DNA of 64,000 nt from NCBI GenBank assembly GCA_021773395.1, contig JAJFKB010000024.1:186001-250000 (forward strand), given 5' to 3'. The notes below the pieces were generated by a model. The model worked only from the letters and a program-made list of their open reading frames with translations, did not search any database and was not told the origin of the DNA. Positions within the stretch are counted from its first letter, which is position 1. Every line of letters starts with the position of its first letter. The position numbers and the translations under genes are program-made. Positions 41,001 through 49,226 of the stretch are shown here, piece by piece. Origin of the DNA: Gammaproteobacteria bacterium. GTDB taxonomy: Bacteria; Pseudomonadota; Gammaproteobacteria; Pseudomonadales; IMCC2047.

Positions 41001-41660
41001 ATGGAACAACTGGATCAAATCATCGCACTGCTCGCAGTGACCATGGGCGTTGGCTGGGCCAGCGGAATAAATCTGTACGCAACACTCCTGACACTGGGGA
41101 TTTTGTCCCACACCGGACATATGACGCTCCCCGCGGACTTGCAGATAGTTGCAGATCCGCTGGTAATGGCAGCAGCCGGGCTCATGTATATGGTTGAGTT
41201 TACCGCAGATAAAATCCCCGGAGTGGATACCGGGTGGGATAGTATTCATACACTCATACGGATTCCAGCTGGAGCCGCGCTGGCGGCAGGCGCCGTAGGA
41301 GAAACCAGCGCAGCAATCACCCTGGCAGCCGCTATTGTCGGTGGTGGACTTGCCGCCACCACACACCTTACCAAAGCCGGTAGTCGCATTGTTGCAAATA
41401 GCTCACCGGAGCCGTTTAGCAATTGGTTCCTGTCGATCGGCGAAGATGTCGCGGTGATTTTTGGCCTGTGGACTGCCATCCAACATCCTTGGTTGTTTTT
41501 GGTTCTGCTGGTTATATTTCTATGTCTGGTGATTTGGCTGCTACCTAAAATATGGGCAGGCGTTAAGGCCGTATTCAGAGCAATTAAACGCTTTTTTAAT
41601 TCGGACAGTAAGCACCCAACAGAAAATCCTGTTGGACTATTGGACGATAAAAACCGTTAG
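41001..41660 (+). CDS. DUF4126-family membrane protein
   Basis: 219 aa, mostly hydrophobic, with about five membrane helices and a glycine/alanine-rich core (GVGWASGINLYATLLTLGIL; VEFTADKIPGVDTGWDSIHT; IPAGAALAAGAVGE). These are hallmarks of DUF4126, a family of unknown role. A charged tail of about 30 residues ends the protein. GACCGAG precedes the ATG. Divergent from the lipoprotein gene. Confidence 0.85.
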   Translation: MEQLDQIIALLAVTMGVGWASGINLYATLLTLGILSHTGHMTLPADLQIVADPLVMAAAGLMYMVEFTADKIPGVDTGWDSIHTLIRIPAGAALAAGAVGETSAAITLAAAIVGGGLAATTHLTKAGSRIVANSSPEPFSNWFLSIGEDVAVIFGLWTAIQHPWLFLVLLVIFLCLVIWLLPKIWAGVKAVFRAIKRFFNSDSKHPTENPVGLLDDKNR

Positions 41661-41760
41661 ATATTGTATCAAGCGTTACAGCAGATCGTTTTGATTGGGT
41701 GCAAATCAGATTCCCTTAGAAAAAAGTTAATCTCTTTCCAAATGGCGGGTTTCACTTGTT

Positions 41761-44652
41761 ATGCCTATAATTGGTGAGATATGGATTTTGTTATTGATAG
41801 GTGTGTCTCCTTTGTTTTATCTAAATCGATCTAGAATACTTCTGTTATCCAGTGCTTTAACTCTTGGGTCTGTGCTTTATGGGCACGCACAAGCGGCAGA
41901 AGAGCATAGCGCCAGCCACTACTACGAAGACGCGGTCAAACGATTCAGCGAAAATGAGTTTAATGAAGCTGTCATTCAACTTAAAAATGCGCTGCAGATT
42001 AATCCACGACTCCTTCCAGCTCTGGCGCTGCTAGGTCAGGCCTACATCAGAACAGGAAATGCCGCAGCGGCCGAGTCTGCTCTGTCCGATGCCATTTCAG
42101 CCGGAGCAGATCCATCACTGTTAGCCGTACCTTTAGCGAAAGCCTATCTCAGCCAGATGAAATATGATCTGTTACTGGCGCAGGCAATACCAAAAAATCT
42201 ACCCGACTCCGTACTGGTAGAGCTTTTATCCATTCGGGCAAACAGCGCTCTGGCGATTAACAACGAGAAAGCGTTCAACGAAGTGTTATTAAAGCTGGAA
42301 GGAATCAATCCGGACGGACTGGAATATCTCAACCTCACATCCGCCCAGCAAATGAAAATGGGTAATTACGAGCAGGCTCAGGCCATCGTTGATCGCATGA
42401 TACTGCTCTACCCCAACAAAGAGACAGCCTGGCTATCCAGTGCCTCTTACAAGCATTTACGGGGAGATTTGGACGGAGCCATCGCGGACTATGAGCGGGT
42501 ACTCTCCATTAATGAAAAGCACTTCAGCGCACGCCTGGCGCACGCGGGCTTATTGGTTGATCTGAATCGCAATGAAGAAGCTACTAAGGATCTGCAGCGC
42601 CTGGTGAAAGCGGACTCCGGCGACCCCCGAGTACACTACCTCAGATCGATTACCTTTGCTCGAGCCGGTGACGAACACGCCAGCCGTAGCGAGTTAAATT
42701 TGGTGATCAACGCCATTGATGGTCTGGATAAAGAACTGGTGACACGTAACGACCAACTGTTACTGGTGGCGGGAATCGCGCACTACACATTGGGCAGTCC
42801 GGAGCTCGCGCGTAACTATTTTGAGAACTATGAAGAGATCGGTGGCGCGGATATCGGGCCGCTCAAACTACTCGCCACCGTATATCTAGACGATAAGGCC
42901 TACTTTCCCGCCGTGAGCTTGTTGGAAAATATCAGTAATCGCGTCCCTTTAACGATGGAATTGCTGTCGCTGCTCACCCAGGCTTATCATGGCGCAGGCC
43001 TGCATGAGAAAGCGATCGCGCTGATGGAAATGGCGACTTCCTATGAGGATACGCCAGAGCCACTTTTCACCCAACGCGCCATCACTCGCCTGGAAGCCGG
43101 ATATATTGAGCGGGGTATTGCCGAACTACAGGAGATCTTTAATAAAAGGCAAAGTAACAAGCTCGCCGGAATTGCCCTCGCCACCACCTACCTGAAACGC
43201 AATAACTATCTGGCCGCCGACCAAATTGCTGAGCAACTGCTGGCAGCCAACCCCAGTGACCCCAGCTATGTCAATTTGATTAGCATCACCAAATTGGCTA
43301 TCGGTGATACCACCAGCGCCCGAAAGGCGGTACTCAGCTATCTCGAGTCTGATCCTGAGTATGTAGTATCTGCTCGCATCAGTCTGGCAAAAATTGATAT
43401 CGAGGAAGGCCAAGCTGAAGATGCAAGAGTGATATTGCAGGACATCTTGGATAGCATTGAGCAAAGCAGTCGAAAACACCACCCTATGGCCATGCTACAG
43501 ATGGCAAAAAGTTATCAAATCGAGGGTAACTTGAAAAACGCTCTGTCCTGGGCGCGCAAAGCCGCTGCAAAAGCAAATGATAGTTTAATTATGCAGAAAT
43601 ACCTGTTTGATCTATTACTTCAAAACGAGGCGTTGGACGAAGCCAGTAATCTAGCCTATGAACTGGAATCAAAATCCCCTAATGACCTCTCTGTGATGGA
43701 GTTACAAATCCCGCTGCTCAAGGCCAAGGACGAAACCGGCAAGCTCAGCGCACATCTGCAGAACATGGCGGGTGCGGCTGGCTCCCACACCGACTGGCTT
43801 TCCAGAATTGCCCGTCATCAGGTTGATATAAATGCCTTGAGTGATGCGGCTTACACCCTTTTCAAAGCCATTCAGGTTAATCCAGACAGCATCGCTATAC
43901 AGGCTCAATTAGCAGAAGTGGAACTCAAGCTTAACCGCATCGACAGTGCCACAGACAGAATTGCCAACCTTACAATAAAACACCCGGACCAAGCTATTGG
44001 TCACAGTTTGACTGGCGATCAAAAAATGCAGGCTGGCAAACCCGCTCAGGCAATACAATCCTATGCCACAGCACAGAAAATTCAACCTAATACGCGCCAT
44101 CTTATACGACTGTATCTGGCGCAACGCAGTGCCGGCAAAAGTAACAGCGCAGAACAAACTCTGCTAGGTTGGCTGAAGCTACACCCGGAGGATATTATTG
44201 CGCGCCATGCAGTTGCAGAGCATTATCTGGCCAACCAGCAGTGGCAGCGATCGATCGGCTATTACCAGGATCTACTGGAAACCAGACCCAACGATGCTCT
44301 GCTGCACAACCACGTTGCCTACGCCTATGGTAAGCTCAATCAAATTGATCAAGCTCTGGCGCACGCGAACAGCGCCATAGCGCTACAATCGGACAATGCC
44401 GCCATTAATGACACACTGGGCTGGCTGCTAGTGCAGCAGGGGAAATTTGACCAAGCTCTTCAATATTTAAGAGAGGCCCTAACTCGCAACTCCCATAATG
44501 CGGAGATCCGCTATCATCTGGCCGCCGCACTAATAGGACTGAACAGAAATGATGAAGCACGTACTGAGCTACTGCTCTCACTTGAGTCTAATCAGACCTT
44601 CGATGGTCGTGATCAGGCTCAGGCCATGCTGGATCAGCTACAGAATCGCTAA
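41761..44652 (+). CDS. PrsT-type TPR protein of the exosortase/PEP-CTERM system (copy 1)
   Basis: 963-aa exported protein built almost entirely of tetratricopeptide repeats. Its opening ASHYYEDAVKRFSENEFNEA followed by VIQLKNALQINP is the signature of the PEP-CTERM-system TPR protein (PrsT family), usually found with exosortase and exopolysaccharide genes. About 20 TPR units follow, the last ones AYAYGKLNQIDQALAHANSA and TLGWLLVQQGKFDQALQYL. The N-terminus as given has two hydrophobic stretches. A TTG at 41812 with AGGTG upstream would leave one clean signal peptide (cleaved after HAQA) and may be the real start. No lipobox. The cargo gene follows 188 bp downstream on the same strand. Confidence 0.82.
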   Translation: MPIIGEIWILLLIGVSPLFYLNRSRILLLSSALTLGSVLYGHAQAAEEHSASHYYEDAVKRFSENEFNEAVIQLKNALQINPRLLPALALLGQAYIRTGNAAAAESALSDAISAGADPSLLAVPLAKAYLSQMKYDLLLAQAIPKNLPDSVLVELLSIRANSALAINNEKAFNEVLLKLEGINPDGLEYLNLTSAQQMKMGNYEQAQAIVDRMILLYPNKETAWLSSASYKHLRGDLDGAIADYERVLSINEKHFSARLAHAGLLVDLNRNEEATKDLQRLVKADSGDPRVHYLRSITFARAGDEHASRSELNLVINAIDGLDKELVTRNDQLLLVAGIAHYTLGSPELARNYFENYEEIGGADIGPLKLLATVYLDDKAYFPAVSLLENISNRVPLTMELLSLLTQAYHGAGLHEKAIALMEMATSYEDTPEPLFTQRAITRLEAGYIERGIAELQEIFNKRQSNKLAGIALATTYLKRNNYLAADQIAEQLLAANPSDPSYVNLISITKLAIGDTTSARKAVLSYLESDPEYVVSARISLAKIDIEEGQAEDARVILQDILDSIEQSSRKHHPMAMLQMAKSYQIEGNLKNALSWARKAAAKANDSLIMQKYLFDLLLQNEALDEASNLAYELESKSPNDLSVMELQIPLLKAKDETGKLSAHLQNMAGAAGSHTDWLSRIARHQVDINALSDAAYTLFKAIQVNPDSIAIQAQLAEVELKLNRIDSATDRIANLTIKHPDQAIGHSLTGDQKMQAGKPAQAIQSYATAQKIQPNTRHLIRLYLAQRSAGKSNSAEQTLLGWLKLHPEDIIARHAVAEHYLANQQWQRSIGYYQDLLETRPNDALLHNHVAYAYGKLNQIDQALAHANSAIALQSDNAAINDTLGWLLVQQGKFDQALQYLREALTRNSHNAEIRYHLAAALIGLNRNDEARTELLLSLESNQTFDGRDQAQAMLDQLQNR

Positions 44653-44746
44653 CCAGTGTCGGAAATATTTACAACTTAAGTTAAAAATACAAAGAATTTC
44701 TACTAGATAATTCCTATCCTATTGATATTTTTATCAAATAATTATC

Positions 44747-44762
44747 TGGCAAAGAAATTGCA
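44747..44762 (+). promoter_or_regulatory. Sigma-54 (-24/-12) promoter of the exosortase cargo gene
   Basis: TGGCA-N6-TTGCA with the obligatory GG and GC dinucleotides exactly 10 bp apart (44748-44749 and 44760-44761). It lies about 80 bp before the cargo start codon in an otherwise A/T-rich region. Sigma-54 control fits the PrsK/PrsR-type regulators known from PEP-CTERM systems. A short inverted repeat GTGGT ... ACCAC lies just downstream in the leader (44790-44806). Confidence 0.75.
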
Positions 44763-44840
44763 TTTACTAAAATATATTGATGGTTTGCGTGGTGTTTTAG
44801 AACCACCAAAAGAATTAAACAATAGATCATGGTGATATTC

Positions 44841-45686
44841 ATGAAAAAATCAGTAAATACCCTGTTAGCCGTTTCATTGGCATTGATTTGGGCTGGCAGT
44901 GCAAACGCGGCAGTCAACTGGACGTTTGGTAGCGGAGGAAACTTCGATACAGCTGGAGACAACAGCTACACAAAAACCCTCACAGACTCAATAATCGGAG
45001 ATATAACACTTACGATTACAGCATGGGCTTCTCAAGGTGGCAATAGTAGTAGTATGTTTGGACGAGAAACACTTACAAGATACGGCGGCAATAAGTTAGG
45101 CACGGTTACAAACGGTAGAAGTAGCGAACCAGTGCATGCGGTAGGTGACTTTTATTCTGAAGAGTTTTTACTGCTAGAGTTCACTAAACCGGTTGCCATT
45201 ACCCAAATAGGAAATGGCTATGCCCGAGAATGTAATGCGGGAGTAACAACATGCTATCAATCGGGGAATCGACATTCCAATAATGTGGACGCGAGTATTC
45301 TGGCGCATTTAGGAGCAGGGGGCCCATCACCGATGACGTCCTATAGTTCTAGTGGAACAGCTGGATTAACTAATAATGGTTGGCAACATTTTGATGCTTC
45401 TTTTAATTCTGGCGGAACAACTGGGAATTTTAATCCAACGCCAACAAGTGGCTCCGACCCTCAACAGATTTTTTCAAATACTTGGCTAATTGGTAACGCA
45501 AACGAGTTCATTTCCAGTAGTGATAGCCTAGAGGATTTCTTCAAGCTTAATCTTGTTAAAACAACTACCCGACGGGGTTGCGCACCTGGAGATCAAGGAT
45601 GCGGTGATAATGGCGTACCAACCCCCGCGACCGCAGCACTGCTAGGTCTGGGGCTGCTATTGCTGCGTCGGCGCGTTTCACAATAA
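44841..45686 (+). CDS. Exosortase-dependent surface protein with PEP-CTERM-like tail
   Basis: 281 aa from the ATG with GGTGA 5 nt upstream (an ATG at 44829 is less likely). Signal peptide MKKSVNTLLAVSLALIWAGS ending in ANA. The mature domain is rich in Gly, Ser, Asn and Thr, low in Lys, with four cysteines (ECNAGVTTC; GCAPGDQGC). The tail has the tripartite sorting layout: VPTPAT motif, hydrophobic helix LLGLGLLLL, then RRR. VPTP replaces the usual VPEP, a variant seen in some gammaproteobacterial exosortase substrates (XDP-like proteins). The protein is expected to be cut by an exosortase and released or anchored at the surface. The role of the N-terminal domain is unknown. Confidence 0.85.
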   Translation: MKKSVNTLLAVSLALIWAGSANAAVNWTFGSGGNFDTAGDNSYTKTLTDSIIGDITLTITAWASQGGNSSSMFGRETLTRYGGNKLGTVTNGRSSEPVHAVGDFYSEEFLLLEFTKPVAITQIGNGYARECNAGVTTCYQSGNRHSNNVDASILAHLGAGGPSPMTSYSSSGTAGLTNNGWQHFDASFNSGGTTGNFNPTPTSGSDPQQIFSNTWLIGNANEFISSSDSLEDFFKLNLVKTTTRRGCAPGDQGCGDNGVPTPATAALLGLGLLLLRRRVSQ

Positions 45687-45726
45687 TTACAACTTGTTTT
45701 TGCCTGACTATTCGGGCGCTCCTGTA

Positions 45727-45756
45727 AACCCCGGTCAATGTACCGGGGTTTTTTAT
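45727..45756 (+). terminator. Strong intrinsic terminator after the cargo gene
   Basis: Perfect 9-bp stem AACCCCGGT / ACCGGGGTT with loop CAATGT and a run of six T residues. It lies 41 bp past the cargo stop codon. Confidence 0.93.
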
Positions 45757-45799
45757 ATCCGTTGAAAAACTCGACGGGCTAGAACATCACCCCAACAAA

Positions 45800-46185
45800 G
45801 AAGTTTGACTAAAGTCGAACCTGCAGTCGTAGACCACTGTTCCAGATTTTACCAGACCGCAGGCCTGACGTTAGCCAACGTGCAAATCGATTCCTACTGT
45901 AGCTTAACGTGGCAAAGGTGTTTCAGCTAATCTGTCCAACTGAAATCGGGCTGGTCAAACCGGCTACCCTTTGCCCGTGCCTATCTTATACCTGCAAGTA
46001 TTCCTCCCAGCTTGCAGGTTTGGCTTTAGTCGGGGTATATCCTGAGCCGTTGCCGGAGCATCCGCTCAAAGCAGGCAAAACCATGTATTTATCTGGCTGA
46101 AGTCAGCCGCCACATTCCCCCGGCACTGGCACCTGCCTTGAAAAGAATCCTCGCGAAACTAGGCCCGACTTTAGCCGGGCACCAC
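45800..46185. repeat. Array of REP-like short palindromes between the two TPR genes
   Basis: Six imperfect palindromes sharing a core like GACTTTAGTC: 45807-45816 (GACTAAAGTC), 45862-45876, 45936-45951 (weak), 46022-46035 (GGCTTTAGTCGGGG), 46095-46108 (GGCTGAAGTCAGCC) and 46163-46180 (GCCCGACTTTAGCCGGGC). Spacing is 60-85 bp, in both orientations. This resembles REP/BIME clusters of Pseudomonas-like genomes. Spacing and repeats are too irregular for CRISPR. The open frame 45909-46100 inside it is not a gene. Confidence 0.65.
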
Positions 46186-46238
46186 TCTGATTGATTATGA
46201 AGGGCTTCATACCCCCTCTATACTACTTGCGCGGAATA

Positions 46239-49025
46239 CTACTCCAACTTCTGAAGCAGCTCTCTGGCGTTCGCGGCTTGCGGAAAATCCTTATAATCCC
46301 TAAGCAATCGGGTTAACTCCTTTTTGGCTGCCTCTTGCTGATTGTTTTTCTCTAAAGCAACCGCCAGATGGTAACGAATTTCCGGGTTAGTCGGCGCCTT
46401 GGATGCAGCCGTCTGTATGTGACTCAGCGCAGCCTTTTTATCTCCCTCATGTAGCATAATCCAACCCAGTGTATCGATAATTTCCGGGCGCCCTGGCTCT
46501 GCCTCGTTGGCGAGCCGCGCCACATCCAGGGCCCTGCTATCATTTTCAACCCAATAGAGCCAGGCCAGATTGTTCAGCACCACTGCATTTTCAGCAACCG
46601 AATTGTTAAGCCACTCATAATGCGTTATTGCTTCTTTGTTTTTATTGAGTTGCTGATAAAGGGTTGCCAGACGCAACCGGTTGACATTATCCTGTGGCAC
46701 CACGTCAATATACTGCTGTAATTTTTCAGCGGCCTTTTTCGGCTGCTCATCTTTTACATAGAGGCGCGCCAAGGTAGTTACCAGGTAAGATGTTTTAGCA
46801 AGGTCAAAAGCCTGCTCATAGGCCTCAACTGCCTTACCAGACTGCATCTGGGCGACAAGTAAATCACCGGTTAGCTGTTCATCTAAATGTGAAGTTGGAA
46901 AATCTTTAGCAATCGCACTGATTTGCTCTTCTGCAGTGATATAGCGCTTATCGCTAATATTAATTTTTACTCGAGCAGCTAAAGCCGGTAGATATGTTTC
47001 ATCCAGCGCCAATATCTGCTCAACGTTATCCATTGCATCAATCATCTGACCTTCCGATGCCTGTATCTGCACCATTTGCATGCGATGGATAATATCTTTC
47101 GGGCTGTTTTCGATAACTTCCTGCAAATGATACTTGGCCTGCTGCAGCTCCCCTTTCGCCAGATAAATCCGCGCCAGCAAAGACCTGGCCCCTAAATTAT
47201 CAGGATGATCCGTCTGGTAGGTCAAAGCCTCATTAAGTGCTTTCTCAATCTCCTGTTGCTGCAGGTATTGATTTGCAAGTAAATTAACTGGCGCAAAGGC
47301 TTGGGGATTATTTCTCTTTGCCTGCTCTGCCAGTTTCAAAAATTCCCGCTCATCTCCTTCACGCAATGCAAGCTGTGCCAAAGCCAATTGCGCCTGCATG
47401 TGCTTGCTATTCGCTTTTAACACACCCTGAAAATAAGATCTGGCTTGCTCTAACTGCCCCTCAGCTACACTAAGTTTGCCCAGCGACAGCAGGGCAGGAA
47501 GATACTCGGGCTCTACCTCAATCGCTCTCTGATAGGCCTGTCTGGCTTCATCATTGTTTAACTGTGCCTCGTGCGCCATTCCCTTCAAATTATAGTAAAT
47601 CCCGCTTTTCGGCTCTTTTTTAATTGCCTGGTTAATTGCCGTATAGGCTTTATCAAACATTCGCTCTTTGATATAGGAGAGAATCAACATTACCTGAGGC
47701 ATGTCCCCCTGGTGGGTATCCTGAGCCAGACTATCCTCCAGCTGTTTTATAGCCTCTCGTGTATTACCTGAAGCCAACTGCCCAAGTGCTATCTGTGTTC
47801 TGGCGCCTTCCAACTCCGGCGCAATTTTAACCGCTCGTGTCAGTGCCGCCGTGCCTTTATCAATTTCCCCCAACTGTAGATAAGCACGCCCCAACACATT
47901 GAGCAACTGAGCATCCTCATGTTCAGCCTGCTGGTCAATAGATTCAATTAAATCAACCGTACTTTGCGGATCGCCCAGCTTTAAATAGGTGGCACCGAGA
48001 ATACGGGCGGCAGCGGCATTACCAGCCTGTGTCCCCATAAATTTTTCCAGGTATAACTTGGATTGCTCCAGGTTTTCCTGCACATAGTGCGCCGTTCCCA
48101 GAATGAAAAAGCTCATCTCATGATTTGGAATGACACGCAGCACTTTCTCTGCCGATATCTGCGCAGCCTCATATTCCTTGGCATCCAACTGCAGCTTGCT
48201 CATCAAAAAATTGGCCTGGGGCAGCATGTCATTGAGTTTGAGGGCGTATTCCGTATCCTCTCTGGCAAGATCCAGTTTACCTAATCTTACATAGCCCTCA
48301 GCTCGCGCCATTCTCGCGGCAATATTTTTAGCATCTCGCTCCAAGATACCATCAAATACCTGCACTGCTTCTTCATATTTATCGATGGAACCCAGAATCT
48401 GCGCTTTGGTAAAAAGTGCCTCAGTGTAGTTTGGTTTTAGCTTAAGCGCCTCCTCCAAGCCCTTCAAGCCCTCATCGGTTTTTCCTTCAAACAAAGCAAT
48501 GCGCGCTCGTCCCAGTACCGCATAGGGTGTTCTGCTCAAAGCCAGCGCATCGGAAAATGATTGCTTCGCATCCCCCGGCTGATTTTTCACCATGTACGCG
48601 TGCCCGATTATGGCCAGGGCTTCACTCTTCTCCTCTGCAGTCGATAATTCGTCAACCTTTAATACTTCCAATACTTCGTCGGCCTTTCCTTTGCGCAACA
48701 ACGTAAGCGCCAGTGGCAATGCAACACGCCGTTTCTCTATACCCAAAGAAGCGCCTGCTCTCAGCTCTTTTTCAGCCGCATCATAGGCGCCACTTTTTAA
48801 ATAGGCCTGACCAAGCAACATGCGTGCTTCTGCGTTTTTATCATCTTCCTGTAACGCATTTTTTAGCTGAATGATGGCGGACTTATAGTCCTCCTTATCA
48901 AAATAACCTCGCGCGTCCTCAAGATACCCTGCGTTTGCCATGCCGCCAGCCAGGCAGGCGACAACCACACAGCTTCTCAGGTAACTAACAGGTTTCAGAT
49001 GAGACAAAATATTTGGGTAGCCCAT
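46239..49025 (-). CDS. PrsT-type TPR protein of the exosortase/PEP-CTERM system (copy 2)
   Basis: 928-aa exported TPR protein and distant paralogue of the gene at 41761. After a signal peptide (SCVVVACLAGGMANA) the opening GYLEDARGYFDKEDYKSA followed by IIQLKNALQEDDKNAEARM matches the PrsT signature. About 20 TPR units follow to the end, including LNNLAWLYWVENDSRALDVA and IIDTLGWIMLHEGDKKAALS. AAAGGA precedes the ATG. Convergent with the cargo gene. Family members are thought to organise secretion or assembly of exosortase substrates with exopolysaccharide; direct evidence is thin. A VVAC lipobox-like string is too close to the N-terminus of the h-region to rely on. Confidence 0.84.
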   Translation of the reverse strand: MGYPNILSHLKPVSYLRSCVVVACLAGGMANAGYLEDARGYFDKEDYKSAIIQLKNALQEDDKNAEARMLLGQAYLKSGAYDAAEKELRAGASLGIEKRRVALPLALTLLRKGKADEVLEVLKVDELSTAEEKSEALAIIGHAYMVKNQPGDAKQSFSDALALSRTPYAVLGRARIALFEGKTDEGLKGLEEALKLKPNYTEALFTKAQILGSIDKYEEAVQVFDGILERDAKNIAARMARAEGYVRLGKLDLAREDTEYALKLNDMLPQANFLMSKLQLDAKEYEAAQISAEKVLRVIPNHEMSFFILGTAHYVQENLEQSKLYLEKFMGTQAGNAAAARILGATYLKLGDPQSTVDLIESIDQQAEHEDAQLLNVLGRAYLQLGEIDKGTAALTRAVKIAPELEGARTQIALGQLASGNTREAIKQLEDSLAQDTHQGDMPQVMLILSYIKERMFDKAYTAINQAIKKEPKSGIYYNLKGMAHEAQLNNDEARQAYQRAIEVEPEYLPALLSLGKLSVAEGQLEQARSYFQGVLKANSKHMQAQLALAQLALREGDEREFLKLAEQAKRNNPQAFAPVNLLANQYLQQQEIEKALNEALTYQTDHPDNLGARSLLARIYLAKGELQQAKYHLQEVIENSPKDIIHRMQMVQIQASEGQMIDAMDNVEQILALDETYLPALAARVKINISDKRYITAEEQISAIAKDFPTSHLDEQLTGDLLVAQMQSGKAVEAYEQAFDLAKTSYLVTTLARLYVKDEQPKKAAEKLQQYIDVVPQDNVNRLRLATLYQQLNKNKEAITHYEWLNNSVAENAVVLNNLAWLYWVENDSRALDVARLANEAEPGRPEIIDTLGWIMLHEGDKKAALSHIQTAASKAPTNPEIRYHLAVALEKNNQQEAAKKELTRLLRDYKDFPQAANARELLQKLE

Positions 49026-49226
49026 TTTTTATTCCTTTTTAACGACCAACGCCATCCTGAAGTTTCACAAATAACCCATAATGAAGAAATTTGCTTTCCG
49101 GGACTCTAACCAGGTCTTACTTGGGAGGGATTCATTTTAACCCTGATAAGAGTAGGAACTCTACCGCAATTTTGTTAACTTGTGATGCTACTGTACTGGC
49201 AACTGTAATATTTTCCCGAGGACCTG

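Noticed and set aside
45909-46100. 63-codon plus-strand open frame in the gap between cargo and second TPR gene
   Set aside because: Falls inside the REP-like palindrome array and has no ribosome site.
45800-46185. Possible CRISPR array
   Set aside because: Repeats are short, degenerate and in both orientations, with uneven spacing, and no cas gene is present.
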